Made by a program: the position numbers and the translations under genes. Below are positions 41,602 to 52,046 of a stretch of 64,000 bases of DNA, in pieces (position 1 is the stretch's first letter; every line of letters starts with the position of its first letter). The DNA lies in NCBI RefSeq assembly GCF_028532485.1, contig NZ_CP116942.1, forward strand, positions 1,240,001-1,304,000, in the 5' to 3' direction. This stretch comes from Iamia majanohamensis (GTDB lineage: Bacteria; Actinomycetota; Acidimicrobiia; Acidimicrobiales; Iamiaceae). The notes below the pieces were generated by a model. The model was not told where the DNA came from. It searched no databases and saw nothing but the letters and a program-made list of their open reading frames with translations.

Positions 41602-44169
41602 TCACTCGACCGTCACCGCCTCCAGCACGTCGAGGCGGGTCGCCCGGAAGGCGGGGATGGCCGAGGCCAGGATCCCGATCACCACGGCCATGATCAGCAC
41701 GCCGACGACGAAGACGGGCGACACGTTGATCCGCAGCGTGTCGAGGGTGTCGCGCTGGGCCGACATGATGGCCACGCCGCCGGCGACGCCGATGACGAGG
41801 CCCAGCACGGTGCCCAGCAGGGTGATGATGATCGACTCGCCGGTGATCGAGCCGCCCAGCTGCTTGCGGGTGCCGCCCACCGCCCGCAGCAGGCCGATCT
41901 CCCGGGTCCGCTCGAACACCGACAGGGCCACGGTGATGGCCACGCCCAGGGCGCCGATGACGAGGGCGAGGAACAGCAGGGCGAGGAAGATGGCCAGGGA
42001 GAAGGCCAGCTGGCGGTTGTTCTCCTCCTTGATCTCCCCGACGTCGCGCACCTCGGCCGCAGGGAAGGCCTCGGCCGCCTGCTGCACGATCGGGCGCAGC
42101 TCCTCGACGTCGACCCCCTCGGCCGCGGTGACGTCGACGCGGTTGAGGAGCTGGCCCACGCCGGGGAACTGCTCCTGGAAGACCTGGTCGGACACCAGGT
42201 AGTGGCCGTCGGAGTTCTGGGCGATGATGCTGCCCGACTCGTAGATGGCGCCGACCTCGAGGGTGCCGGTCACGCCGTTCGGGTAGGTGACGTCGAGGGC
42301 GGTGCCGATGCCCCAGAGCCCGAGCTCGGCGGTGGCCCGGTCGACGGCGATCTGGCCGGGGCCGAGGGCGTCGATGTCGCCCTCCACCTCGCCCAGGTCG
42401 AAGATCTCGGTCAGGCCGTCGAAGCGCACGCCGTAGACGGGTCGGGACGTGCCCTCCAGCTCCACGTTGCCGCGCTGGACGCCGCTGACGGCGGCGACCT
42501 CGGGCTTCTCGGCCAGGTCCTGGACCAGCGAGGGACCCAGGCTGGGGAAGCCGAACCCGCCGCCCACGACCTCGAGGTCGCCCCTGAAGTCCTCGTCGAC
42601 CGCGGCGTTGATGCTGGAGCCGAAGGACAGGAAGAACACGGCGATGAAGGTGATGAGGGTGACCGAGAGCATGAGCGCCGAGGCGGTGCCGGCGGAGCGC
42701 TTGGGGTTGCGCCGGGCGTTGTCGCGCCCGAGGGTGCCGGCCACGCCGAAGAGCCGGAGGGGCAGGCCGAGCGCACCGGCCATGGGGGGCACGAGGTAGG
42801 GGCCGAGCACGACGGCGCCGGCGAAGAGCACGACGGTGCCCAGCCCGGTCTGGACGATGGCGCCGTTGCCCGTGGCCTGGGCACCGGTGACGAGCAGCAG
42901 CACGCCGACCAGGGCGGCGGCGATGCCGATGACGAGGCGGACCACGGAGCGCTCGGCGTCGTCGGTGGCCACGTCGCGCATGGCGGCCACGGGGGGCACC
43001 CGGCTGGCCCGCAGGGCGGGCACCAGGCTGCACAGCACCGAGACGACCACCCCGACCACCAGGCTGACCACGATGGTCCGGGGGGAGATGACCGGCGCGG
43101 TGCCGGCCTCGCCCAGGCCGGTGGTGGCCAGGACCGACTGGAGCAGCACGGCCAGGGCGACGCCGCCCACCAGGCCCAGCACCGAGGCGATGAGCCCGAT
43201 GGCCCCGGCCTCGAGCACCACCGACCGCAGCACCTGGCCGCGCGCCGCGCCCATCGCCCGCAGGAGGGCCAGCTCCTTCACCCGCTGCCCGATGATGATG
43301 GCGAAGGTGTTGTAGATGAGGAACGACCCCGCGGCCAGGGCGATGAGGGCGAAGACGGTGAGGAAGGTGCGGATCGTGCCCACGAAGGCCCCGATCTGGT
43401 CCTGGGCCTCCTGGGCCGCCTCGTCCGCGGTGATGACCTCGGTGCCGTCGGGCAGCTGCGGCTCGATGCGGTCGACCAGCTCGGTCTGGGTCAGGCCCTC
43501 GTCGCCGATGACGGCCACGGACTGGATCTGGCCGCCCAGCGAGAAGGTGTCGATGGCGGCCGGGGTGTCCATGAGGACGAAGCTGGCGCCGCCCAGGTTG
43601 CCGGTGTCGCCGTAGGTGACGATGCCGACCAGGTCGAGCTCGGCCAGGCCGTTGATGGTCTGCACCCCGACGGTGTCGCCCACCGCGTAGTCGCCGGCGT
43701 CGGCGGTGAGCTGGTCGACCACCGCCTCGGTCGGGCCCTCGGGGGCCCGGCCGTCCTCCACCGTGAACACGTCGATGGCCGGCACCCCGGTCCAGTTGGC
43801 CCCGAAGGAGGGCGCGCCGGTGCTGTTGAGGGGCTCGCCCTCCTTGTCGAGCACCGAGCCGATGCTCTGGACCACGGGCTCGGCCACGTCCACGCCGTCG
43901 ATGGCCCGCACGTCGTCGACCACCGCGAGGTCGAGGTCGGGCCGCGCCTCGCCGCCGTCGAAGGCGCTCGACTCGAACGCGGTCTCGCCCCGGACCTGGG
44001 CGTCGAGGCCCTCGAAGGCGTCGGTGAAGATCGTGTCGAATGACGACGACACCGTGTCGGTGAGCACGAAGGTGCCGGCCATGAAGGCCACGCCCAGGGC
44101 CACCGCGACCGCGGTGAACAGGGTCCGCAGCTTGTGCGCGGCCAGGTTCTTGAGCGCGACCCGCAGCAC
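41602..44169 (-). CDS. ABC transporter permease, FtsX/MacB-like
   Basis: 855-aa membrane protein with two FtsX-type halves. Membrane segment 1 is at about 12-35 (LRTLFTAVAVALGVAFMAG). A large extracytoplasmic domain follows, then three segments (about 255-410), a central pair, a second extracytoplasmic domain, and a final FtsX triplet (about 720-845) ending LDVLEAVTVE. It forms an exporter with the adjacent ATPase; substrates of this type include lipoproteins, peptides or drugs. GTG at 44169 lies one base after the ATPase stop. Confidence 0.9.
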   Translation of the reverse strand: MLRVALKNLAAHKLRTLFTAVAVALGVAFMAGTFVLTDTVSSSFDTIFTDAFEGLDAQVRGETAFESSAFDGGEARPDLDLAVVDDVRAIDGVDVAEPVVQSIGSVLDKEGEPLNSTGAPSFGANWTGVPAIDVFTVEDGRAPEGPTEAVVDQLTADAGDYAVGDTVGVQTINGLAELDLVGIVTYGDTGNLGGASFVLMDTPAAIDTFSLGGQIQSVAVIGDEGLTQTELVDRIEPQLPDGTEVITADEAAQEAQDQIGAFVGTIRTFLTVFALIALAAGSFLIYNTFAIIIGQRVKELALLRAMGAARGQVLRSVVLEAGAIGLIASVLGLVGGVALAVLLQSVLATTGLGEAGTAPVISPRTIVVSLVVGVVVSVLCSLVPALRASRVPPVAAMRDVATDDAERSVVRLVIGIAAALVGVLLLVTGAQATGNGAIVQTGLGTVVLFAGAVVLGPYLVPPMAGALGLPLRLFGVAGTLGRDNARRNPKRSAGTASALMLSVTLITFIAVFFLSFGSSINAAVDEDFRGDLEVVGGGFGFPSLGPSLVQDLAEKPEVAAVSGVQRGNVELEGTSRPVYGVRFDGLTEIFDLGEVEGDIDALGPGQIAVDRATAELGLWGIGTALDVTYPNGVTGTLEVGAIYESGSIIAQNSDGHYLVSDQVFQEQFPGVGQLLNRVDVTAAEGVDVEELRPIVQQAAEAFPAAEVRDVGEIKEENNRQLAFSLAIFLALLFLALVIGALGVAITVALSVFERTREIGLLRAVGGTRKQLGGSITGESIIITLLGTVLGLVIGVAGGVAIMSAQRDTLDTLRINVSPVFVVGVLIMAVVIGILASAIPAFRATRLDVLEAVTVE

Positions 44170-44170
44170 G

Positions 44171-44923
44171 TCAGCCCCCGAGGGACTTCAGCTTGTCGAG
44201 GACCCGCTCCTCGGTCGGGCCCTCCATCTCGTCGACGATCCGCCCGTCGGCGAGGAACAGGACGCGGTCGGCGTAGGCCGCGGCCGACGGCTCGTGGGTG
44301 ACCATCACGATGGTCTGGCCCACGTCGCGCACGGCGGCCTGCATGAACCCCAGGATCTCGGCGCTGGCCCGGGAGTCGAGGTTGCCGGTGGGCTCGTCGG
44401 CGAAGACGATGTCGGGCCGCTGGGCCAGGGCCCGGGCCACGGCCACCCGCTGCTGCTGGCCGCCGGACAGCTCGCTGGGCCGGTGCTTCAGGCGGTCGCC
44501 GAGGCCGACGGTCTCGACGACCTGGTCGAACCAGGCCTGGTCAGTGGTGCCGCCCCCGAGGGTCGTGGGCAGGGTGATGTTCTCCGCCGCGGTGAGGGTG
44601 GGGATGAGGTTGAAGGCCTGGAACACGAACCCGACCCGGGTGCGACGCAGGAGGGTGAGCTCCTTGTCCGACAGCGTGGACAGGTCGGTGTCGCCGATGA
44701 GCACCCGCCCCGAGCTGAGCGAGTCGAGGCCGGCCAGGCAGTGCATGAGGGTCGACTTGCCCGAGCCCGACGGGCCCATGACCGCGGTGTAGCGGCCGCC
44801 CTCGATGGCCACGTCGACCTCGGCCAGCGCCCACACCGCGGTGTCGCCGCGGCCGTAGTACTTGCTGGCCTTCTCGGCCCGGGCGACCACCTTCTGGGCG
44901 GTGGCGGGAGCAGCGTTCGACAT
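44171..44923 (-). CDS. ABC transporter ATP-binding protein (MacB/LolD-like)
   Basis: 250 aa ATPase that drives the FtsX-type permease encoded next to it. Walker A GPSGSGKST (50-58), Q-loop FVFQAFNLIPTLTAAENI (the LolD/MacB form), signature LSGGQQQR, Walker B IVFADEPTGNLDS, switch His VTHEP. ATG 44923 preceded by GGAGG 8 nt upstream. A TAGGGT box near 44992 (minus strand) may be the operon promoter. Confidence 0.93.
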   Translation of the reverse strand: MSNAAPATAQKVVARAEKASKYYGRGDTAVWALAEVDVAIEGGRYTAVMGPSGSGKSTLMHCLAGLDSLSSGRVLIGDTDLSTLSDKELTLLRRTRVGFVFQAFNLIPTLTAAENITLPTTLGGGTTDQAWFDQVVETVGLGDRLKHRPSELSGGQQQRVAVARALAQRPDIVFADEPTGNLDSRASAEILGFMQAAVRDVGQTIVMVTHEPSAAAYADRVLFLADGRIVDEMEGPTEERVLDKLKSLGG

Positions 44924-45097
44924 GACGACCTCCGGGACGGGACCGGCGGGTCTCGGGTGGGGTGACCGCCGCCGGCCGGGCGCCGACCCTACCCGGACCC
45001 GCGCGCCGGGTGCGACGGTCCCCACGGCCCCGACCCGCGGGGTCCGGACCGGGGGGCGGGCGACGGATCGGAGCCGTCCCCCGAGGGCCGGCGTCGG

Positions 45098-45103
45098 TAG
45101 CCT
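45098..45103 (+). promoter_or_regulatory. -10 box of leaderless cyclase-AAA gene
   Basis: TAGCCT ends 7 nt before the GTG at 45111. The intervening CCGGAGG could also look like a ribosome site, but it abuts the start codon. Confidence 0.5.
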
Positions 45104-45110
45104 CCGGAGG

Positions 45111-48100
45111 GTGATCTGCTCCCAGTGCCGTGGCGAGATCCCTGCGGGGGCCCGGTTCTGCCCGTCGTGCGGCCACGCCACCTCGTCACCCGACGACGAG
45201 CGCCGCGTGGTCACCGTCCTGTTCGCCGACATCGTCGGGTTCACCACCCTGTCCGAGACGCTCGACCCCGAGCGGGTCAAGCGCATGGTCGACTCCTGGT
45301 TCGAGCGCCTCGTCGCCGACATCACCGAGTTCGGCGGCCGGGTCGACAAGATCGTCGGCGACGGCATCCTCGCCCTCTTCGGCGCCCCCGTGGCCCACGA
45401 GGACGACGCCGAGCGGGCCGTGCGGGCCGCCCTCCGCATGCAGCAGACCCTCGCCGACATGGCCGAGCGGGCCACCGCCGGCCCCGGGCCCCGGGTGCAG
45501 ATGCGCATCGGGGTCAACACCGGCGAGGTGCTGGTGGGGGCCATGCGGGCCGACGGGGTCATCACCGCCATGGGCGACGTGGTCAACACCGCGTCGCGCC
45601 TGCAGACCGCGGCCCGCCCGGGCGAGGTGCTGGTGGGCCCGACCACCCACGCCCTCACCCTCCACGCCATCGCCTCCGAGCGCCGGGGGCTGCTCACCGC
45701 CCGGGGTCGCGACGCGCCGGTCGAGGCCTGGTCGGCCGTGCGGGCCCTGCTGCCCCCGGGCCAGCGCCCCGACCGCGACCAGGTCCCGCTGGTGGGCCGG
45801 ACCCGCGAGCTCGGCCTCATCGACGCCGCCGTGGCCGCCGCCCTCGGCCACCAGCGGGCCTTCCTCGGCGTCATCGTGGGCGACACCGGCGTGGGCAAGA
45901 GCCGCCTGGTGCGGGAGGCGGCCCAGCGCATCGGCGGCGGCGCTGAGGTGGCCCGGCTCGAGGGGCGGTGCGTCCCCTACGGCGAGGCCAACGTGTGGTG
46001 GCCGCTGGCCGAGGCCCTCCAGACCCTCTGCGACGTGGAGCCCGACGACGAGCTGCCCCGGGTGCGGGACGCGGTGTGGGCCCGGGTGGCCGCCGCCCTG
46101 GGCGACGACGCCCCCGAGCGCGAGCTCGACCGGGTCACCGACGGGCTCCTCGTCCTCATGGGCCACGACGCCGCGCTGGGCCGGCGCGACCCGGCCGCCG
46201 CCCGCGAGGAGGTGGTGGACTCCTTCGCCACGTTCCTCGAGGGCCACCTGCGGCGCCGGCCGGTCGTCCTCCAGCTGTCCGACATCCACTGGGCCGACGA
46301 CGACCTCCTCCGCCTCGTCGAGGTGCTGCTCACCCGGTTGGCCCGCTGCCCCCTCGTGGTCCTGGCCACGGCCCGCCAGGCCGTGCGGGAGCACTGGAAC
46401 CCCCCGCCGGGGCGCCACGACGTGCTGGTCGTCAACCTGGACCCGCTCGACGCCGGCCCCGCCGGCGAGCTGCTGGTCGCCCTCCACGGCGGCGAGGTCA
46501 CCCCTGCGGTGCGCGCCGACCTGCTGGCCCGCAGCGGCGGCAACCCCTTCTTCATGGAGGAGCTGGTCGCCCTCATGGACTCCTCGGAGCCGGGCGCCGG
46601 GCCGCCCCGCCTGCCCGACACGCTGCGGGGCATCGTGACCGCCCGCCTCGACGCCCTGACCCCCGGTGAGCGCGACGTGCTCACCGACGCCGCCGTCATC
46701 GGTCGCCGCGGCCCGGTGTCGGCCCTGCGGGAGATGGCGGCGGAGATGGGCCGCGACGTCGACGTGGACGAGGTGGTGGCCACCCTCGCGGCCAACGAGC
46801 TGCTCGACGTCGAGGACCGGCACTGGGAGTTCCGGTCCGAGATGGCCCGCGAGGTGGCCTACGCCACCCTCACCAAGGCGGTGCGCACCAAGCGCCACGC
46901 CGGCATCGCCGCGTGGCTCGAGGCCCGCGCCCTCGACGGCGTCGACCTCGACGTCACCGCCAGCGGCGCGGCCGACCGCCTGGCCGGGCTGGCCGACCTC
47001 GACGACTCGACCGTGAACCGCATCGCCCACCACTGGGCCGCGGCGGCCGAGCTCACCGCGGAGATGGGCGAGGCCCCGCGCCAGGGCGACCGCAGCGCGG
47101 AGCGGGCCGTGGTGTGGCTGGCCGCCTCCGCCCGCCGGGCCCAGCGGCGCGACCTGCTCCCCGCGGCCGAGCGCGCCTACGGCCGGGCCCTGGCCCTGGC
47201 CGGGCCCCAGCCGGTGGCCCGCCGGGCCCGCCTGCTGGTGAGCCGTTCCCGGGTGCGCTCCGACGCGTGGGACCTGGTCGGGGCCCGGGAGGACGCCGAG
47301 GCCGCCCTCGCCGGCGCCGCCAGCGACGGCGACCGCAGCATCGAGGCCGCCGCCGTGCTCCGCCTGGGCGACATCGACCAGCGCTCGGGGGACACCTCGG
47401 CGGCCATCGCCCGCCTGCGCCACGCGGCCGACCGCTTCGAGACCGAGGGCGACGAGCGGGGGCGGGGCGAGGCCCTCCGCCTGCTCGGCATGGCCCAGAT
47501 GTTCGGCGGCCACCTGGAGGAGGCGGCCGCGTCGGTGGACGAGGCCGGTGCCGCCTTCGCCCGGGCCGGCGACCGCTCGGGCCAGGGCTGGGCCCAGCAG
47601 AACCGGGCGTGGGTGGCCATGCTCGCCGGCGACCTCGACGCCACCGAGGACTGCGTGGGCCGGGCCGTCGCCCTCTTCGCCGGCGTCGACGACACCGTGG
47701 GCCGGGCCTGGTCGATGGGTCTGCTCGCCTTCGTGCGCTTCGCCCAGGGGCGCCGGGAGGAGGCCGAGACCCTGGCCACCGCGATCCTGGAGGAGGCCCA
47801 GGCCTCGGGCGACCGCTGGGCCGTGGCCATGATGCGCGGCCTGGTGGGGAGCCTGCGGCTGTGGTCGGGGCAGGTGGCCGAGGCCCTCGAGGAGACCGCC
47901 CAGGCCTCGCAGATCTTCCGCGACCTGGGCGACCCGTGGGGGCTGGCGGTCAGCCTGGCCACCCACGGCCGGGCCCTGGCCATGAGCGGCCAGGTCGACG
48001 AGGGCTTCGCCGCCATCGCCTCCTCGGACCACCGCCACGAGGCCGGGGAGCGTCCGTCCGACGTCGTCACCATGGCCACCCTCGCCCTGGCCGTCCAGGT

Positions 48101-48656
48101 CGGCGAGCCCGATCGGGCCGGTGCGACCGTCGAGGGCGACGCGCCCCGGGCGGGCGGCACCATGGGCCAGACCGAGGGCGACGTGACCTACGCCCTGGCC
48201 CAGCTCCAGTGCGGTCGGGTCGTCGACGTGCCCGACGCCGGCGACCGGGCCTACGGCCTGGCCGCCAGCGCCCTCGTCGCCGCGGCCGCGGGCCGCGCCG
48301 ACGAGGCCCGGGAGCGGGCCGACGCGGTGGAGGGCTGCCCCGAGGCGACCTACCTCGACCGGGCCCTGGCCCAGGTGGCCGCAGCCATGACCGAGGTGGG
48401 GGCGGGCGACCTGGAGGGGGCCGTGGCCCACCTCGACCGGGCCGACGCCCTGGTCGGCACGACCGACGACCTGGTGGGCCGGGCCATGGTGGCCCTGGCC
48501 CGGGCGGTGGCGGCCGAGGTGGGCGGGGCCGCCTCGGCGGTGCAGGACCGGTCGGCGGCGGCCATCGCGGTGGCCCGCCTGGGCCTCACCTCGGAGGGCT
48601 GGGAGACCGCCTTCTCCCTCGCCGCCGGCTCCCGCCCCCACGCGACCGTCGACTGA
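45111..48656 (+). CDS. zinc-ribbon adenylate/guanylate cyclase fused to AAA ATPase
   Basis: 1181 aa, likely cytosolic sensor-effector. Zinc ribbon C3-C6-C17-C20 (ICSQC..FCPSCG); class III nucleotide cyclase domain (about 33-190) with metal Asp in VLFADIVGFTTL, second Asp in KIVGDGILALFG, and DVVNTASRLQ; then an AAA/STAND ATPase with Walker A GDTGVGKSRL (about 257-266) and Walker B VVLQLSDIHWADDD; then a helical TPR-like C-terminus (about 650-1180). The key metal residues look intact, so cyclic nucleotide synthesis gated by ATPase/TPR ligand sensing is plausible. GTG start fits a leaderless transcript. Confidence 0.9.
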   Translation: MICSQCRGEIPAGARFCPSCGHATSSPDDERRVVTVLFADIVGFTTLSETLDPERVKRMVDSWFERLVADITEFGGRVDKIVGDGILALFGAPVAHEDDAERAVRAALRMQQTLADMAERATAGPGPRVQMRIGVNTGEVLVGAMRADGVITAMGDVVNTASRLQTAARPGEVLVGPTTHALTLHAIASERRGLLTARGRDAPVEAWSAVRALLPPGQRPDRDQVPLVGRTRELGLIDAAVAAALGHQRAFLGVIVGDTGVGKSRLVREAAQRIGGGAEVARLEGRCVPYGEANVWWPLAEALQTLCDVEPDDELPRVRDAVWARVAAALGDDAPERELDRVTDGLLVLMGHDAALGRRDPAAAREEVVDSFATFLEGHLRRRPVVLQLSDIHWADDDLLRLVEVLLTRLARCPLVVLATARQAVREHWNPPPGRHDVLVVNLDPLDAGPAGELLVALHGGEVTPAVRADLLARSGGNPFFMEELVALMDSSEPGAGPPRLPDTLRGIVTARLDALTPGERDVLTDAAVIGRRGPVSALREMAAEMGRDVDVDEVVATLAANELLDVEDRHWEFRSEMAREVAYATLTKAVRTKRHAGIAAWLEARALDGVDLDVTASGAADRLAGLADLDDSTVNRIAHHWAAAAELTAEMGEAPRQGDRSAERAVVWLAASARRAQRRDLLPAAERAYGRALALAGPQPVARRARLLVSRSRVRSDAWDLVGAREDAEAALAGAASDGDRSIEAAAVLRLGDIDQRSGDTSAAIARLRHAADRFETEGDERGRGEALRLLGMAQMFGGHLEEAAASVDEAGAAFARAGDRSGQGWAQQNRAWVAMLAGDLDATEDCVGRAVALFAGVDDTVGRAWSMGLLAFVRFAQGRREEAETLATAILEEAQASGDRWAVAMMRGLVGSLRLWSGQVAEALEETAQASQIFRDLGDPWGLAVSLATHGRALAMSGQVDEGFAAIASSDHRHEAGERPSDVVTMATLALAVQVGEPDRAGATVEGDAPRAGGTMGQTEGDVTYALAQLQCGRVVDVPDAGDRAYGLAASALVAAAAGRADEARERADAVEGCPEATYLDRALAQVAAAMTEVGAGDLEGAVAHLDRADALVGTTDDLVGRAMVALARAVAAEVGGAASAVQDRSAAAIAVARLGLTSEGWETAFSLAAGSRPHATVD

Positions 48657-48661
48657 CGCGG

Positions 48662-48693
48662 GCCGGCCCCCGTCCCGGGGGACGGGGGCCGGC
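48662..48693. terminator. bidirectional hairpin terminator
   Basis: Perfect 14-bp stem GCCGGCCCCCGTCC with loop CGGG, 5 bp after the cyclase gene stop and 26 bp before the end of the convergent peroxiredoxin gene. No U tract. Confidence 0.7.
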
Positions 48694-48719
48694 GTCGTCG
48701 AGGCGTCCGGGGGAGACCC

Positions 48720-49352
48720 CTAGCTCGGCTGCTTGGTGACCCGGAGGTAGGGCTTCTTGGCGTCCCAGCCGTCGGGGAAGCGCTCCTTGGCCTCCTCGTC
48801 GGAGAGGGCGGGGGCGATGATGACGTCGTCGCCCTCCTTCCAGTCCGCCGGCGTGGCCACCTTGTGCTTGGCGGTGAGCTGGAGCGAGTCGATGACCCGC
48901 AGCAGCTCGTCGAAGTTGCGGCCGGTGGAGGCCGGGTAGGTGAGGGTCAGCTTCACCTTGTTGTCGGGGCCCACCACGAACACCGAGCGCACCGTCAGGG
49001 TGTCGTTGGCGTTGGGGTGGATCATGTCGTAGAGGTCGGCGACCTTGCGCTCGGGATCGGCGATGAGCGGGAAGTTGAGGCTGTTGCCGGTGACGTCCTC
49101 GATGTCCTGGCCCCAGTCGCCGTGGCTGTCGACGGGGTCGACCGAGAGGCCGATCACCTTCGTGTCGCGCTTGTCGAACTCGGGCTTGAGGCCGGCCACC
49201 GCACCCAGCTCGGTCGTGCAGACCGGCGTGAAGTCCTTGGGGTGCGAGAACAGCACCGCCCAGCTGTCGCCCTTCCACTCGTGGAAGCTGAGGGTGCCCT
49301 CGGTGGTCTCGGCGGTGAAGTCGGGGGCGTCGTCGCCCAGGCGTACGGCCAT
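48720..49352 (-). CDS. 1-Cys peroxiredoxin (Prx6 type)
   Basis: 210-aa thiol peroxidase reducing peroxides in the cytosol. Peroxidatic Cys45 in HPKDFTPVCTTELG with the Thr and Arg environment of the family; it is the only Cys in the protein, so resolution must use an outside thiol, and the long C-terminal domain (TPADWKEGDDVIIAPALSDEEAKERFPDG) is diagnostic of Prx6. Start: ATG 49352, because GGAGGA lies 6-8 nt upstream; the ATG at 49367 overlaps that site. A SigR-like promoter precedes it. Confidence 0.94.
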   Translation of the reverse strand: MAVRLGDDAPDFTAETTEGTLSFHEWKGDSWAVLFSHPKDFTPVCTTELGAVAGLKPEFDKRDTKVIGLSVDPVDSHGDWGQDIEDVTGNSLNFPLIADPERKVADLYDMIHPNANDTLTVRSVFVVGPDNKVKLTLTYPASTGRNFDELLRVIDSLQLTAKHKVATPADWKEGDDVIIAPALSDEEAKERFPDGWDAKKPYLRVTKQPS

Positions 49353-49391
49353 CGTGAAGTCCTCCATGGGATCTCTGTCTGTCCACGTGGA

Positions 49392-49419
49392 AACCCGATC
49401 GACCTCGTCAGGTATTCCC
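49392..49419 (-). promoter_or_regulatory. SigR/SigH-type oxidative-stress promoter of prx
   Basis: On the minus strand GGGAAT (49414-49419), 18 nt, then GGTT (49392-49395), located ~40 nt before the peroxiredoxin start. This matches the published GGGAAT-N18-GTT pattern of disulfide-stress sigma factors SigR (Streptomyces) and SigH (Mycobacterium). Confidence 0.6.
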
Positions 49420-49462
49420 GGACCGTCCCGCGCCGCGCTCGCCACCGCCCTCGAGGGCGGGC

Positions 49463-50515
49463 TCAGGTGTCGGTGCCGGGCTCGAGGGGGATGCCCTCGC
49501 CCAGGCCGCCCCGGCGGGCCTCGGTGGCGAGCAGCTCCCGCAGCTCGGCCGGCACCTGGTGGCCGGGCTCGTGCTCGTCGACGGTCGGCGCGGCCCGGCG
49601 CGCGTCGGTGACGTCGGGCTCGATGTACATGATCCGGGCCAGGGGGACGTTGGCCCGCACGTTGCGCTCGATGCGGTTCACCACCTCGGCCACCTCCGGG
49701 AAGGTGAGGGTGTGGTCGAGCTCGACCTTGGCCCCCACCACCAGCTCCTCGGGGCCCTGGTGCTGGGTGCGCATGTGGATCAGGCGGAGGACGGCGGGAT
49801 CGATCTCGATGGCGGCCCGGATGGCCTCGGCGTCCTTGCGCGTGGCCGACTCCCCGATGAGCAGCGACTTCATCTCCACCACCAGGACGATGGCGATGAT
49901 GCCGAGCAGCACGCCGATGGCCACGGTGCCGATGCCGTCCCACTCCTCCACGCCGGTGATGTCGGCGGTGGCGACCGAGGCGAGGGCGATGACCAGGCCG
50001 GCCAGGGCCCCGGCGTCCTCCAGGATGACGACGGGCAGCTCGGGGGCCTTGGCGTTGCGGATGAAGGTCGTCCACCGGGACCGTCCCCGGACCTGGTTCG
50101 CCTGGCGCACGGCGGTGCGGAGGCTGAGCCCCTCGACGAGGAGGCCGAAGCCGAGGACGCCGTAGGCCCAGCGCACGTCGGAGAGCGGTTCGGGGTGCTG
50201 GATCTTGTGGATGCCCTCGTAGATCGCGAAGACCGACCCGAGGGTGAACAGCACGATGGCCACCACGAAGGCCCAGAAGTACCGCTCCCGGCCGTAGCCG
50301 AACGGGTGGAGCTCGTCGGCGTCCTTCTTCGCCCGCCGGCCGCCGAGGAGGAGCAGGGCCTGGTTGCCGGTGTCGGCCACCGAGTGGATGCTCTCGGCCA
50401 GCAGCGACGAGGCGCCGGTGACGAGGAAGGCGGCGAACTTGGCCACCGCGACGGCCAGGTTGGCGGCCATGGCCGCGAGCACGGCCCGGGTCCCGCCTTC
50501 ACCTCCTGCAGCCAT
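49463..50515 (-). CDS. cation diffusion facilitator family transporter
   Basis: 350 aa. About six membrane segments with the metal-site motifs HSVADTGNQ (SIHSVAD, segment 2) and LEDAGALAG (segment 5), then a cytosolic ferredoxin-like domain (about 205-300) with RLIHMRTQHQGPEELVVGAKVELD. CDF proteins export Zn(II), Fe(II), Mn(II) or Co(II)/Ni(II) in exchange for protons; the metal cannot be assigned here. ATG 50515 with TACGAT ending 6 nt upstream (leaderless). Confidence 0.92.
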   Translation of the reverse strand: MAAGGEGGTRAVLAAMAANLAVAVAKFAAFLVTGASSLLAESIHSVADTGNQALLLLGGRRAKKDADELHPFGYGRERYFWAFVVAIVLFTLGSVFAIYEGIHKIQHPEPLSDVRWAYGVLGFGLLVEGLSLRTAVRQANQVRGRSRWTTFIRNAKAPELPVVILEDAGALAGLVIALASVATADITGVEEWDGIGTVAIGVLLGIIAIVLVVEMKSLLIGESATRKDAEAIRAAIEIDPAVLRLIHMRTQHQGPEELVVGAKVELDHTLTFPEVAEVVNRIERNVRANVPLARIMYIEPDVTDARRAAPTVDEHEPGHQVPAELRELLATEARRGGLGEGIPLEPGTDT

Positions 50516-50521
50516 GCCCCG

Positions 50522-50527
50522 ATCGTA
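50522..50527 (-). promoter_or_regulatory. -10 box of leaderless CDF gene
   Basis: TACGAT on the minus strand ends 6 nt before the ATG at 50515. Confidence 0.55.
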
Positions 50528-50594
50528 CGCGGGGCCCTCCGACCCGCCGGGGCGTCCTCAGGTGGCGGTGCGCGTCGTGGGCCCCGCGGCGTCG

Positions 50595-52013
<1,419 letters not shown>

Positions 52014-52019
52014 CGGCGC

Positions 52020-52025
52020 AGCGTA
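52020..52025 (-). promoter_or_regulatory. -10 box of leaderless M20 peptidase gene
   Basis: TACGCT on the minus strand ends 6 nt before the ATG at 52013. Confidence 0.55.
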
Positions 52026-52046
52026 GGTGGGTGGTGGGACGCTGCG

